64,000 bases of DNA, taken from positions 1 through 64,000 of the forward strand of contig JAZQFS010000064.1 in assembly GCA_045539625.1 (NCBI GenBank), written 5' to 3'. The DNA comes from UMGS1387 sp045539625 (lineage in GTDB: Bacteria > Bacillota > Clostridia > Oscillospirales > CAG-382). Of this stretch, positions 41,101 through 48,750 are shown in pieces. Both the position numbers and the translations under genes were made by a program. Numbering within the stretch: the stretch's first letter is position 1; each line of letters starts with the position of its first letter. Under the pieces are notes generated by a model. That model saw only the letters and a program-made list of their open reading frames with translations, made no database searches and had not been told where the DNA came from.

Positions 41101-41132
41101 AAAAACGGAGGTTGAGCAACCTCAACCTCCGT
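41101..41132 (-). terminator. Terminator of the displaced rubrerythrin 3' end
   Basis: Perfect 12-bp stem ACGGAGGTTGAG/CTCAACCTCCGT, with TTTTT following on the minus strand only. It lies 28 bp past the stop of the fragment at 41161. Confidence 0.85.
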
Positions 41133-41160
41133 ATCAAATCGTATCTATTTGTATCTAATC

Positions 41161-41214
41161 TTACTTAAAATAGCGGTTTAAGAGTCCTTCAAACGCTTTG
41201 CCGTGGCGAGCTTC
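41161..41214 (-). pseudogene. Displaced rubrerythrin 3' end
   Basis: Translates EARHGKAFEGLLNRYFK and stop; the intact rubrerythrin ends EARHGKGFEGLLKRYFK. Upstream the frame continues into unrelated codons (GSVNKSHC ... GGQNEKK). It has its own terminator. This is what remains when an integrative element inserts into a gene 3' end and supplies a replacement. Confidence 0.8.
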
Positions 41215-41371
41215 ACAATGGGACTTGTTTACAGAACCCTTGATTTTACTGGGTTCCTGTAATTTTTTCTCATTTTGCCCACCAACTGCCCACCATTTTG
41301 TTTAGCCCACCATTTTGAAAAATAATCACAAAATATGTTAATGTTTTGTCTTCTAATTACTATGGGAATTA
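41215..41371 (-). other. Possible integrase-end remnant next to the attachment site
   Basis: Contains three short GCCCACCA repeats and a GAACCC/GGGTTC hairpin (about 41236-41257). In frame with the rubrerythrin fragment the minus strand reads TKWWAVGGQNEKKLQEPSK, a composition I associate with C-terminal tails of clostridial tyrosine integrases. Suggestive only. Confidence 0.35.
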
Positions 41372-41845
41372 TCAATCTTTTTTGTTGAAATAAAACTTAA
41401 TTTGTGACTTGTTGCCTATGGTCATTTTTTCATATGTAATTTTAATATCATTTCCTTCCCATTCAATATGAGTTAATGGGTATTTCCCTATTGTTTTGTT
41501 TTCATTGGTAGTTTGTTTATAATTATCATCAAAATACTCAACCATTTCATCTATATTTTCGGTAGAGCAAGTCGATACATCATAAATAACTCTTGAAAGA
41601 GAATCATCATCAAAATAGAACACAGAAATAACATCTTCATTTTCAAAGAATTCAACATTTTGTCTTTTATATCCTACCATATTGTTATCTTTATCTTCTC
41701 CAAAAAACTCATCATTATAACATAACTTTTCAATATCTTCGTATGACATATCAAATTTGAAATCAAGTACATTATTATCACTACCACAAGATGACATCAT
41801 AAAAATAGATAATACAACACATAGCAAACATAATATTTTTTTCAT
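41372..41845 (-). CDS. Predicted lipoprotein, AT-rich, in element scar
   Basis: A 157-residue protein with lipoprotein signal MKKILCLLCVVLSIFMMSSC (lipobox MSSC), then a mature part rich in Asp, Asn and Glu (NNVLDFKFDMSYEDIEKLCY ... YKQTTNENKTIGKYPLTHIEW). I do not recognise the family. Base composition is distinctly more AT-rich than the neighbours, consistent with foreign origin. ATG 41845 has GGAGTTAA upstream; the frame is open to 41866. It is the only intact gene between the intact rubrerythrin and its displaced 3' end. Confidence 0.65.
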   Translation of the reverse strand: MKKILCLLCVVLSIFMMSSCGSDNNVLDFKFDMSYEDIEKLCYNDEFFGEDKDNNMVGYKRQNVEFFENEDVISVFYFDDDSLSRVIYDVSTCSTENIDEMVEYFDDNYKQTTNENKTIGKYPLTHIEWEGNDIKITYEKMTIGNKSQIKFYFNKKD

Positions 41846-41957
41846 AATACAATTAACTCCTAACATTAATTTTAATATACTGTTTCATAAATTATACTAC
41901 ATATTTGTCAAAAAATCAATGGTTTAACAAAAATACACATAAAAGAAACAAAAGAAA

Positions 41958-41997
41958 TAAAAAACCCACCAACCTAAAATGATTGGTGGTTGGTGGG
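41958..41997 (-). terminator. Terminator of rubrerythrin gene
   Basis: Minus-strand stem CCCACCAACC/GGTTGGTGGG followed by TTTTTT. Confidence 0.85.
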
Positions 41998-42007
41998 TTG
42001 GGTTATC

Positions 42008-42550
42008 TTATTTAAAATATCTTTTAAGCAGACCTTCAAAGCCTTTGCCATGTCTTGCTTCGTCTCTTGCCATTTCATGAACTGTATCATGAATAGCATC
42101 AAGACCAAGTTCCTTAGCACGCTTAGCAAGGTCGAACTTGCCTGCAGTTGCACCGTTTTCAGCGTCAACTCTCATTTCAAGATTCTTCTTTGTGGAATCA
42201 GTTACAACTTCGCCGAGAAGCTCTGCAAACTTAGCTGCGTGTTCTGCTTCTTCGTAAGCTGCCTTTTCCCAGTAAAGTCCGATTTCGGGATAGCCTTCTC
42301 TGTGAGCAACTCTTGCCATTGCAAGGTACATACCAACTTCTGTACATTCGCCTTCAAAATTAGCTCTCAGATCCATGAGAATGTCTTCTCTAACGCCCTG
42401 AGCTACGCCTACAACGTGCTCTGCTGCCCATGTCTTTTCGCCTGCCTGCTCGTTAAACTTGCTTGCAGGAACTCCGCACTGAGGGCACTTTTCGGGTGCT
42501 GCATCGCCTTCGTGAACATAACCGCATACTGAACATACAAACTTTTTCAT
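42008..42550 (-). CDS. Reverse rubrerythrin
   Basis: A 180-residue peroxide/oxygen reductase with the rubredoxin domain first (FVCSVCGYVHEGD ... CPQCGVP, residues 5-35), then a ferritin-like di-iron domain (NFEGECTEVGMYLAMARVA, EEAEHAAKF, DEARHGKGF). This reversed order is typical of clostridial oxygen-induced rubrerythrins that take electrons from NADH via rubredoxin reductase. GGAG stands nine bases before the ATG. Its promoter and 15-bp operator are nearly identical to those of the Fur-family gene. The last codons appear to have been replaced by an inserted element (displaced end at 41161). Confidence 0.93.
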   Translation of the reverse strand: MKKFVCSVCGYVHEGDAAPEKCPQCGVPASKFNEQAGEKTWAAEHVVGVAQGVREDILMDLRANFEGECTEVGMYLAMARVAHREGYPEIGLYWEKAAYEEAEHAAKFAELLGEVVTDSTKKNLEMRVDAENGATAGKFDLAKRAKELGLDAIHDTVHEMARDEARHGKGFEGLLKRYFK

Positions 42551-42625
42551 AATCCATAACTCCTTTGATTATATAATTTATTTTTTGGTAGTTTATGTAA
42601 TCCAAAAGTGATGTGCAATTCACTT

Positions 42626-42640
42626 TTGTATTGATTACAA
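42626..42640. promoter_or_regulatory. Putative PerR/Fur operator at rubrerythrin promoter
   Basis: TTGTATTGATTACAA, identical to 10175-10189, 4 bp downstream of the -10 on the minus strand. Confidence 0.78.
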
Positions 42641-42644
42641 AGTT

Positions 42645-42673
42645 ATTATAACAACAACTTTCGATTTTGTCAA
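42645..42673 (-). promoter_or_regulatory. Promoter of reverse rubrerythrin
   Basis: Minus-strand TTGACA (42668-42673), 17-bp spacer, TATAAT (42645-42650). Confidence 0.88.
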
Positions 42674-42731
42674 TAGGTTTTTGAAAAAAAGTTTATTTTT
42701 TTTGAAAAAAGTTTTTTGCCCGGCCTTTTTG

Positions 42732-43361
42732 CTAATCTGCCGGGGCAAAGGTTGTGCCTGTGAGAACGGGGGAACGCTTGCCGCCTGTCAGGTCAGCGGC
42801 ATAGGCAAGAAACTTTTGATAATTTGCCTCAACGCAGGATAGGTGGAACATTACGTTTTCGCCGAAATCCGTGCCCGAACAGAGAACGGAGTTTTTGTCA
42901 AGGTCACGTAATACTTTTTCGTAGTCGCTGTAGGAAACCTCAAAGTCAAAGGTGACGTGCTGACAGAAAGCGGATATTCCTGCCTTATCAATGCCGATTT
43001 TTGCACCCTTGGCATAGGCTCTCACAAGACCTCCTGCGCCTAACAGTATTCCGCCGAAGTAACGTGTGACAACAACGCATACACCCACAAGACCTTCACG
43101 CTTGATAACATCAAGTATGGGCATACCTGCCGTACCCTGCGGCTCTCCGTCATCGGAAAAACGGGCTATTTCCGTATCTTTGAGAATGTAAGCATAGCAG
43201 TTGTGGGTAGCATCTGCGTGCTTTTTCTTTATGGAAGCGATAAACTCCTTTGCCTCGTCTTCGTTTTCAACACGGGCAACGTAGGATATAAACTCGCTCT
43301 TTTTTTCAACAAATGAGTCCTCGGCGTATTTTTCCCGCACTGTTTTGTAGGTCTGTGCCAT
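42732..43361 (-). CDS. yigZ: YigZ/IMPACT-family protein
   Basis: A 209-residue member of the UPF0029/IMPACT family. The N-terminal domain has KSEFISYVARVENEDEAKEFI, HNCYAYIL, RFSDDGEPQGTAGMPIL and VVVTRYFGGILLGAGGLVRAY, all family hallmarks; the C-terminal domain is the DUF1949 ferredoxin-like fold. Bacterial YigZ function is not settled (linked to translation stress). Single gene; ATG at 43361 has GAGG upstream. Confidence 0.93.
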   Translation of the reverse strand: MAQTYKTVREKYAEDSFVEKKSEFISYVARVENEDEAKEFIASIKKKHADATHNCYAYILKDTEIARFSDDGEPQGTAGMPILDVIKREGLVGVCVVVTRYFGGILLGAGGLVRAYAKGAKIGIDKAGISAFCQHVTFDFEVSYSDYEKVLRDLDKNSVLCSGTDFGENVMFHLSCVEANYQKFLAYAADLTGGKRSPVLTGTTFAPAD

Positions 43362-43405
43362 TATTTACCTCGTTGATTGTATAGTATTGTGACCGAGTGC
43401 AAAAA

Positions 43406-44215
43406 TTATAAGCTGCACAGATGGTCAACTGCTTTGTAAGTAAGATTTATGTAATCGCAAATCATATGCTCGGGGATACTGCCGTGGGCATACTCAATGC
43501 TCATAACATTGTTGTAGCCTGTCTCCTTGAATGCGCCCATAGTTTGCTTCCAATCTATGTCGCCTGTCAGGGGCATCTGGTGGGAGTCGTTTCCTGCATT
43601 GTCGTGAACGTGGGTACACTCAATAAGAGAGCCGAATTTTACAATCCACTGGTGTGCCGTTTTGCGGAATGATACGTTGGCGTGACCGAAATCCCAGCAG
43701 CAAACGGCGCTTTTACTGTTATAGGAATTTATCAAATCAAGCAGCTCTTCGGGCTTTGAAGTAAATCTGGTTTTAACGGGGTGGTCGTTGAATACCGTTT
43801 CAAATGCAAGTTTAAAGCCTGACTTTTCTGCAAAAGTTACATCGTTCAGAAAATAGTTGTGATTATATTCAAGTGCCGCTTCGGGGGAGTACTGCATATT
43901 GTCAAAATCAAACTCGTCGCCGTGAACGACAGCGTGCTCTGCACCCATAAAAGCGGTAGCCTCAAGTACTCTGTCAACATATAGCCTGTGGTTTTCTCCG
44001 CAGCTTCCGTAACGGTTGAAGGGGATGTGAGTCTGATTAACCTTTAATCCGTGTTCGGATAAGATTTTGCAGGAGTTTTTCATAATATCTTGCCAATCGT
44101 CCTTTGCAACGGGCGGTGTGTAGTCAACGCAGGTAAAGCCTGCTTTTGATATAAGCTCTGCCGCCTTTGAAAACTCTGTGTTTCTGAAATAGTTGATGTT
44201 TATGCCGTATTCCAT
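43406..44215 (-). CDS. Sugar phosphate isomerase/epimerase-like TIM barrel
   Basis: About 269 residues, second xylose-isomerase-like protein in the window. Metal ligands: KLAFETVFND (Glu), VCCWDFGHANVS (Asp/His), ECTHVHDN (His) and MSIEYAHGS (Glu). ATG 44215 is preferred to 44221 because GAGG lies only two bases before the latter and eight before the former. Stands alone between yigZ and the hairpin array. Substrate unknown. Confidence 0.83.
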   Translation of the reverse strand: MEYGININYFRNTEFSKAAELISKAGFTCVDYTPPVAKDDWQDIMKNSCKILSEHGLKVNQTHIPFNRYGSCGENHRLYVDRVLEATAFMGAEHAVVHGDEFDFDNMQYSPEAALEYNHNYFLNDVTFAEKSGFKLAFETVFNDHPVKTRFTSKPEELLDLINSYNSKSAVCCWDFGHANVSFRKTAHQWIVKFGSLIECTHVHDNAGNDSHQMPLTGDIDWKQTMGAFKETGYNNVMSIEYAHGSIPEHMICDYINLTYKAVDHLCSL

Positions 44216-44290
44216 ATACATAACCTCTTCTCGCCGTGAATTTATTTTATTATAGAATTAGTGAACATTTTAGACGCCAAGCAATTTTTG

Positions 44291-44500
44291 TCGATATGCA
44301 AACTAAAGTTTGCTCGATATTTTTACTTCGTAAAATCGATATGTTTTCCCTTCTGTCAAACTCGATATGATATAAATCTCGTTGAGTCAGCAACATATCG
44401 AGCCACGAGGTATATCGAGTGCAACAGCACATATCAAAAATCTCGCAAGAGATTTATATCGCTGATTTCAAGCTTTGCTTAAAATCATTATATCATAATG
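44291..44500. repeat. Array of short hairpins separated by ATATCGA
   Basis: The heptamer TCGATAT (44291, 44314, 44336, 44362) or its complement ATATCGA (44395, 44412), with degenerate copies near 44430 and 44456, alternates with small inverted repeats such as GCAAACtaaaGTTTGC, TTTTACttcGTAAAA, GTGCaacaGCAC and AAATCTCgcaaGAGATTT. The orientation of the heptamer flips in the middle. No open frame. Occupies most of the 347-bp gap 44222-44568. Confidence 0.8.
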
Positions 44501-44518
44501 ATAAATAAAAATCAACAT

Positions 44519-44549
44519 AAAAAAACCGTCCACGGTTAAGTGAACGGTT
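44519..44549 (-). terminator. Terminator of the rplK-rplA operon
   Basis: Minus-strand CCGT-t-CAC/GTG-g-ACGG stem followed by a T-run. Confidence 0.75.
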
Positions 44550-44568
44550 GATGAATCTAAAATATCAA

Positions 44569-45261
44569 TTAAAGATACTTAGCTGCGTTAACCTTAACGC
44601 CGGGGCCCATAGTGGAAGCCACTGCACAGGACTTGATGTACTGACCCTTAGCTGCAGCGGGCTTAGCCTTTACAACTGCTGCCATGAGAGTGTCAAGGTT
44701 TTCTGTGAGCTTCTGCGCACCGAAGGAAGCCTTACCAACGGGGCAGTGGATGATGTTCTGCTTGTCAAGACGGTATTCAATCTTACCTGCCTTAGCATCT
44801 TCAACAGCCTTAGCTACGTCCATTGTTACAGTACCTGCCTTGGGGTTAGGCATAAGTCCCTTAGGACCGAGAACCTTACCGAGACGGCCGATAACGCCCA
44901 TCATATCGGGAGTTGCGATTACAACGTCGAATTCAAACCAGTTTTCGCCTGTAATCTTAGCAACCATATCTTCAGCACCTACATAATCTGCACCTGCTGC
45001 TTCTGCGTCCTTAGCCTTGTCGCCCTTAGCGAATACAAGTGTACGAACTGTCTTACCTGTACCGTGGGGGAGAACAACAGCGCCTCTAACCTGCTGGTCA
45101 GCGTGACGGCTGTCAACACCGAGCTTGATGTGAACTTCTACAGTTTCATCGAACTTAGCCTTAGAAGTCTTGCAAACCATGTCAAGAGCTTCTACTGTTT
45201 CGTAAAGCTTTGTCTTATCGATAAGCTTTGCACTTTCCTGATACTTCTTACCCTTATTCAT
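44569..45261 (-). CDS. rplA: Ribosomal protein L1
   Basis: A 230-residue large-subunit protein of the L1 stalk, also the usual autogenous repressor of its own operon. Recognised by MNKGKKYQESAKLIDKTKLY, VELHIKLGVD-like VEVHIKLGVDSRHADQQVRG, GLMPNPKAGTVTMDV and the C-terminal KPAAAKGQYIKSCAVASTMGPGV. Full length. Last gene of rpmG-secE-nusG-rplK-rplA, 14 bp after rplK. Confidence 0.98.
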   Translation of the reverse strand: MNKGKKYQESAKLIDKTKLYETVEALDMVCKTSKAKFDETVEVHIKLGVDSRHADQQVRGAVVLPHGTGKTVRTLVFAKGDKAKDAEAAGADYVGAEDMVAKITGENWFEFDVVIATPDMMGVIGRLGKVLGPKGLMPNPKAGTVTMDVAKAVEDAKAGKIEYRLDKQNIIHCPVGKASFGAQKLTENLDTLMAAVVKAKPAAAKGQYIKSCAVASTMGPGVKVNAAKYL

Positions 45262-45275
45262 GTTTCTTACCTCCC

Positions 45276-45701
45276 TTAGTCAGCAACAACAACGCCCATG
45301 CTGCGTGCAGTACCTGCAATCATGCTCATTGCTGCTTCGAGGGAAGCTGCGTTGAGGTCGGGCATCTTCTGTTCTGCGATTTTCTGAACCTGTTCCTTGG
45401 TGATTGTAGCAACCTTGTTCTTGTTGGGCTCACCTGAAGCAGTTTCGATTCCGCAAGCCTTCTTGATAAGAACTGTTGCGGGGGGAGTCTTTGTGATAAA
45501 TGAGTATGAACGGTCTGCGTATACTGTAATTACAACGGGGATAATGAGACCCATATCCTGCTTTGTTCTTTCGTTGAATTCCTTACAGAAGCCGGCGATG
45601 TTAACACCGTGCTGACCGAGTGCGGGACCTACAGGAGGAGCGGGAAGAGCCTTTCCTGCGGGGATCTGAAGCTTAATGTAACCTGTTATTTTCTTTGCCA
45701 T
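45276..45701 (-). CDS. rplK: Ribosomal protein L11
   Basis: A 141-residue protein binding the GTPase centre of 23S rRNA and regulating the stringent response. KLQIPAGKALPAPPVGPALGQHGVNI at the N-terminus and MPDLNAASLEAAMSMIAGTARSMGV at the C-terminus are diagnostic. GGAGGTG precedes the ATG. Located between nusG and rplA. Confidence 0.98.
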   Translation of the reverse strand: MAKKITGYIKLQIPAGKALPAPPVGPALGQHGVNIAGFCKEFNERTKQDMGLIIPVVITVYADRSYSFITKTPPATVLIKKACGIETASGEPNKNKVATITKEQVQKIAEQKMPDLNAASLEAAMSMIAGTARSMGVVVAD

Positions 45702-45742
45702 TTTGTTTACACCTCCAAATGTGGTAAATGATTCGGGTTTTG

Positions 45743-45785
45743 TTACCCTCCCACAGACAAGAACAAGTCTTGTCCCTCACAGCCT
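45743..45785 (-). promoter_or_regulatory. Candidate L1-binding leader upstream of rplK
   Basis: In the 155-bp nusG-rplK gap the minus strand has GTGAGGGACAAGA, a short loop, and TCTTGTCTGTGGGAGGG: a stem with purine-rich asymmetric flanks, resembling L1 mRNA targets in L11-L1 operons. Assigned by position and shape only. Confidence 0.45.
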
Positions 45786-45856
45786 TTACAATTTGCATTC
45801 AGCAGGCAAAAAGCCGAAAGCATAACTGCGAGTGTAAATATTATTTTTTGAAGAAC

Positions 45857-46459
45857 TTAGTCCTTCAGAGGTTCAACCTCATTTGCGTTCATTTCAACGT
45901 TTGTTTCTCTACCGTTGATTAATGCCGCAACCTTGATTCTGCCTGTAGCGGAATCAATTTCCTTGACTGTGGCAATAGAGCCTGCAAGGAAGCCTGCAAC
46001 GACGATAACGCTGTCGCCTACATTGTAAGCCGCTTCGCGTACACGTACGTCAACACCAAGTGCTGCCACCTCGTCCTCCGTAAGGGGAACAGGACGGCTT
46101 CCGGGACCTACAAAGCCCGTAACGCCTCTGATGTTTCTGATAACGTGCCAGCTTTCATCGTTCATAACCATTTTAACGAGTACATAGCTCGGGAACATCT
46201 TGTGTTCCGTAGGTTTCTTTTCCTTGGGAGCCTTCTTGATTTCGTTTCCGTCATCATCGTATTCGGGCTCTGAGGAATAGAGATAATCGTCTGCCTCTTC
46301 CTGTGAGTCAACAACTATTTCGGTGGGGATTCTTGTCTCGAAAATGAGATTTTCAAGTCCTCTGTACTCTACAAGACGCTCAATGTTCTCGGCAACCTTG
46401 TTTTCGTAGCCCGAATATGTGTGAACCACATACCAGAGTGCCTGTGCTTCGTTAGACAT
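45857..46459 (-). CDS. nusG: Transcription termination/antitermination factor NusG
   Basis: A 200-residue NusG: N-terminal NGN domain (WYVVHTYSGYENKVAENIE ... MFPSYVLVKMVMNDESWHVIRNIRGVTGFVG) and C-terminal KOW domain (GDSVIVVAGFLAGSIATVKEID). An acidic insert with SSEPEYDDDGNEIKKAPKEK (about residues 62-82) lengthens the NGN domain, as is common in clostridia. Lies between secE (24 bp) and rplK. Confidence 0.98.
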   Translation of the reverse strand: MSNEAQALWYVVHTYSGYENKVAENIERLVEYRGLENLIFETRIPTEIVVDSQEEADDYLYSSEPEYDDDGNEIKKAPKEKKPTEHKMFPSYVLVKMVMNDESWHVIRNIRGVTGFVGPGSRPVPLTEDEVAALGVDVRVREAAYNVGDSVIVVAGFLAGSIATVKEIDSATGRIKVAALINGRETNVEMNANEVEPLKD

Positions 46460-46483
46460 CTGAATTCTCCTTTACGGGTTAAA

Positions 46484-46699
46484 TCAGACAAGAGCCGCAA
46501 TGGTCTGCAAAAGCTTTGTGAAGCCTGTGTCGAGCAGGAACACAACTAATGCAACTACTGCGATAGTAGCGGCAACAACACCGCTCTGACGAAGGGTATC
46601 CTTTTTGTCAGGCCAAACGATTTTCTTGAACTCACTCTTGTAGTCCTTGAAAAACTTCTTAACCTTGGACTCCTTCTTTACCTTTACTTCATCTGCCAT
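46484..46699 (-). CDS. secE: Preprotein translocase subunit SecE
   Basis: A 71-residue single-span membrane protein: lysine-rich N-terminus, amphipathic segment KKFFKDYKSEFKKIVWPDKKDT (the conserved VWP), then one transmembrane helix VVAATIAVVALVVFLLDTGF. Part of the SecYEG channel. Preceded by GGAGG and followed closely by nusG. Confidence 0.96.
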   Translation of the reverse strand: MADEVKVKKESKVKKFFKDYKSEFKKIVWPDKKDTLRQSGVVAATIAVVALVVFLLDTGFTKLLQTIAALV

Positions 46700-46728
46700 C
46701 GTTTTTTCCTCCTTTCAATTACGAATCC

Positions 46729-46878
46729 TTACTTGGATTCCTTGTGAAGGGTGTGTTTACGGCAGAAACGGCAATACTTGTTGAACTCAAGACGATCGGG
46801 ATCGTTCTTCTTGTTCTTGGTAGTGTCGTAATTTCTTTGTTTGCATTCGCTGCAAACGAGTGTGATTTTCACTCTCAT
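46729..46878 (-). CDS. rpmG: Ribosomal protein L33
   Basis: A 49-residue zinc-binding L33: MRVKITLVCSECKQRNYD, NKKNDPDRLEFNKYCRFCRKHT and the ending HKESK. Both CxxC pairs are present, so this is the zinc-dependent (C+) form. GGGAGGTG precedes the ATG. First gene of the rpmG-secE-nusG-rplK-rplA unit. Confidence 0.97.
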   Translation of the reverse strand: MRVKITLVCSECKQRNYDTTKNKKNDPDRLEFNKYCRFCRKHTLHKESK

Positions 46879-46921
46879 TTCTACACCTCCCGGTAAATAT
46901 AAATGTTTTTACCTCCCTCGA

Positions 46922-46972
46922 CATGGAGTTTTCGCCTGCCCATTTTTGGGCATAACAAAAAAACTCTCCAAC
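46922..46972 (-). promoter_or_regulatory. Hairpin in rpmG operon leader
   Basis: The minus strand can pair GGAGAGTTTTTTT with GAAAACTCC around an inner GCCCaaaaatGGGC stem, just downstream of the promoter. Could be an attenuator; weak evidence. Confidence 0.35.
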
Positions 46973-46984
46973 AGAGGTGCAACT

Positions 46985-47013
46985 ATTTTATCACAAAACT
47001 TTTTGATTGTCAA
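46985..47013 (-). promoter_or_regulatory. Promoter of rpmG-secE-nusG operon
   Basis: Minus-strand TTGACA (47008-47013), 17-bp spacer, TAAAAT (46985-46990). Confidence 0.78.
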
Positions 47014-47162
47014 TAGTTTTTTTCAAAAAAACACATTAAATTAAATAAAATCGAAAAGTACAATTTTTCGGTTGATTTTGCACTTGACAGCCGTGCACTT
47101 TTATGTTATGTTTGTGTTAAGCAAATCAGCTTATATAAAATTGTGAAGAGGTGTGAAGATAA

Positions 47163-48107
47163 ATGAAAAATAAAATGTGGGTATATTTTATGCAGCTTGG
47201 CGACGGTATGTGGAGAGATTACGAGCCCGGCGACGGCGGAAGATGTATTGACAACAATCCGTTAAGACTTAACAATGGCTCATGGAACAAAATCGTTGAC
47301 AGACTTGTTGAAACAAATGCTGCAAACACTCTTGTTATTGACATCGGCGACGGTATTCAGTATGAGTCACACCCTGAAATCGTAAGAAACGGTGCTTGGT
47401 CAAAGCAAAAGCTTGCAGATGAAATTGCAAGACTCCGCTCTCTTGGATTCAAGGTTTATCCCAAGCTCAACTTCTCAGCAGGTCATGATAAGTGGATGGG
47501 AATTTATTCAAGAATGTTATCTACTCCTCAGTACTATGCCTTCTGTAAGGACGTTATAGACGAGGTAAGCGAGCTTTTCTCAAATCCCGAGCTTTTCCAT
47601 CTGGGTATGGACGAGGAATGCCTGTCAATTCAGCAAAAGCTTCCTATTTGTATTATAAGACACGGCGAGCTTTTCTGGCATGATGTAAATTATCTGTTCA
47701 AGCTTGTGCAGGACAGAGGAGCAAGACCTTGGGTTTGGGCGGATTACGTATGGCATACCAAGGAAAAAGAAAAAGATTTTCTCGAGCATATGTCACACGA
47801 AGCACTTCTCAGCAATTGGTATTATCAGAGATTCAACGATCCCGAAAATGACTGGCACTATCCTGCGTATAAGGCATACGAGCTTCTTGACAAGCACGGC
47901 TATGATCAGGTGCCCACAGGCAGTAACTATGTTCACCGTGATAACTTTGAGCTTACCGTTGACCATTGCTTAAAGCATATTTCCGATGATAAGCTTCTTG
48001 GCTTCTTTATGGCTCCGTGGAAGCTTACAATGCCTGAATTTGAAGAACATCATCTTGAAGGCGTTGATGCAATGGCGGAAACAAGAGCAAAATTCGGCGG
48101 AATGTAA
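47163..48107 (+). CDS. GH20-like TIM-barrel glycoside hydrolase
   Basis: A 314-residue single-domain barrel resembling the catalytic part of beta-N-acetylhexosaminidases. The key sign is FHLGMDEECLS (about residue 147), equivalent to the catalytic Asp-Glu pair HxGGDE of GH20; KVYPKLNFSAGH earlier and RPWVWADYVWH (about 200) and LLSNWYY (about 227) later match barrel strands. No signal peptide and no GH20 N-terminal domain. TTGACA at 47084 with a weak TATGTT 17 bp on is a likely promoter. Substrate uncertain. Confidence 0.65.
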   Translation: MKNKMWVYFMQLGDGMWRDYEPGDGGRCIDNNPLRLNNGSWNKIVDRLVETNAANTLVIDIGDGIQYESHPEIVRNGAWSKQKLADEIARLRSLGFKVYPKLNFSAGHDKWMGIYSRMLSTPQYYAFCKDVIDEVSELFSNPELFHLGMDEECLSIQQKLPICIIRHGELFWHDVNYLFKLVQDRGARPWVWADYVWHTKEKEKDFLEHMSHEALLSNWYYQRFNDPENDWHYPAYKAYELLDKHGYDQVPTGSNYVHRDNFELTVDHCLKHISDDKLLGFFMAPWKLTMPEFEEHHLEGVDAMAETRAKFGGM

Positions 48108-48141
48108 TTACATATTTTTATATAAAAAAACAAGGCTTATC

Positions 48142-48354
48142 TCAATTACCGGGATAAGCCTTTTTAACGTCTGTAAGTCCTAATATATAATCTGTAGAAA
48201 CACGGTAGAATCTTGCAAGGGCAATCAGCAGCTCTATGGGAATCTGACGCCTTCCGCTTTCGTATTGACAGTAGGTGTTTTGCTTGATGTGAAGATATTC
48301 GGCAATTTGCTTTTGGGTAAGGTCGCTGTCCTCTCTTAGATCCCTTATTCTCAT
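48142..48354 (-). CDS. Small Xre-family regulator
   Basis: A 70-residue HTH protein: MRIRDLREDSDLTQKQIAEYL and NTYCQYESGRRQIP (recognition helix), LIALARFYRVSTDYILGLTD. ATG 48354 follows GGGAGG by seven bases and is preferred over 48396. It is divergent from a small zinc-ribbon gene; the shared gap has a perfect palindrome (48388-48406) that is its likely operator. Closely related to stand-alone repressors common in clostridia. Confidence 0.85.
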   Translation of the reverse strand: MRIRDLREDSDLTQKQIAEYLHIKQNTYCQYESGRRQIPIELLIALARFYRVSTDYILGLTDVKKAYPGN

Positions 48355-48387
48355 TGGAAGCCTCCCGCTTTTTTTCTTCATTATAAA

Positions 48388-48406
48388 ATATCTCAATATG
48401 AGATAT
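48388..48406. promoter_or_regulatory. Palindromic operator between Xre and zinc-ribbon genes
   Basis: ATATCTCA-ATA-TGAGATAT: perfect 8-bp arms around 3 bases. Its right end overlaps the -35 box of the plus-strand promoter and its left end lies just upstream of a TATAAT (48380-48385) on the minus strand, so binding could block both. Confidence 0.7.
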
Positions 48407-48434
48407 TGACAAATGTGTCATTTTGTGATATTAT
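48406..48434 (+). promoter_or_regulatory. Promoter of small zinc-ribbon gene
   Basis: TTGACA (48406-48411), 17-bp spacer, TATTAT (48429-48434). Confidence 0.78.
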
Positions 48435-48471
48435 TCACTAAAACAGGTATGATTATGAATGGAGTACTAAA

Positions 48472-48621
48472 ATGAAAAGCTGTTGGAATTGCGAATGTAA
48501 GATACAGATAAATGCCAAGGTTTGCAAATTCTGCGGAAGTGTTCAGATGTGTGCTCCAAAAGAAGAGGTAAAGCCCAAAAATGCGGATAATAACGCAGAC
48601 AAGAATGAAAAAAAGTGCTGA
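48472..48621 (+). CDS. Small zinc-ribbon protein, 49 residues
   Basis: Begins SCWNCECKIQINAKVCKFCGS: two CxxC pairs forming a zinc ribbon, followed by a charged Lys/Asn/Asp tail ending EKKC. GGAG stands eight bases before the ATG and a good promoter lies upstream. Divergent from the Xre gene, sharing its operator. Unknown function; similar ribbons usually sit at the N-terminus of longer membrane proteins. Confidence 0.72.
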   Translation: MKSCWNCECKIQINAKVCKFCGSVQMCAPKEEVKPKNADNNADKNEKKC

Positions 48622-48750
48622 AGTGTTAAAATCGGATAAACTTTTTGTTTTTTTGGAAAAATCGTTGCATAAAAATCTTTAGTGTGGTAAAATGACCTTG
48701 AAATAAGGCTTTTTGCCGCTTTTTTATTTTACAAAAAAGGAGTATCTGCG

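Noticed and set aside
44291..44500. CRISPR array
   Set aside because: Repeats are only 7 bp, change orientation and are separated by palindromes of uneven length; no cas genes.
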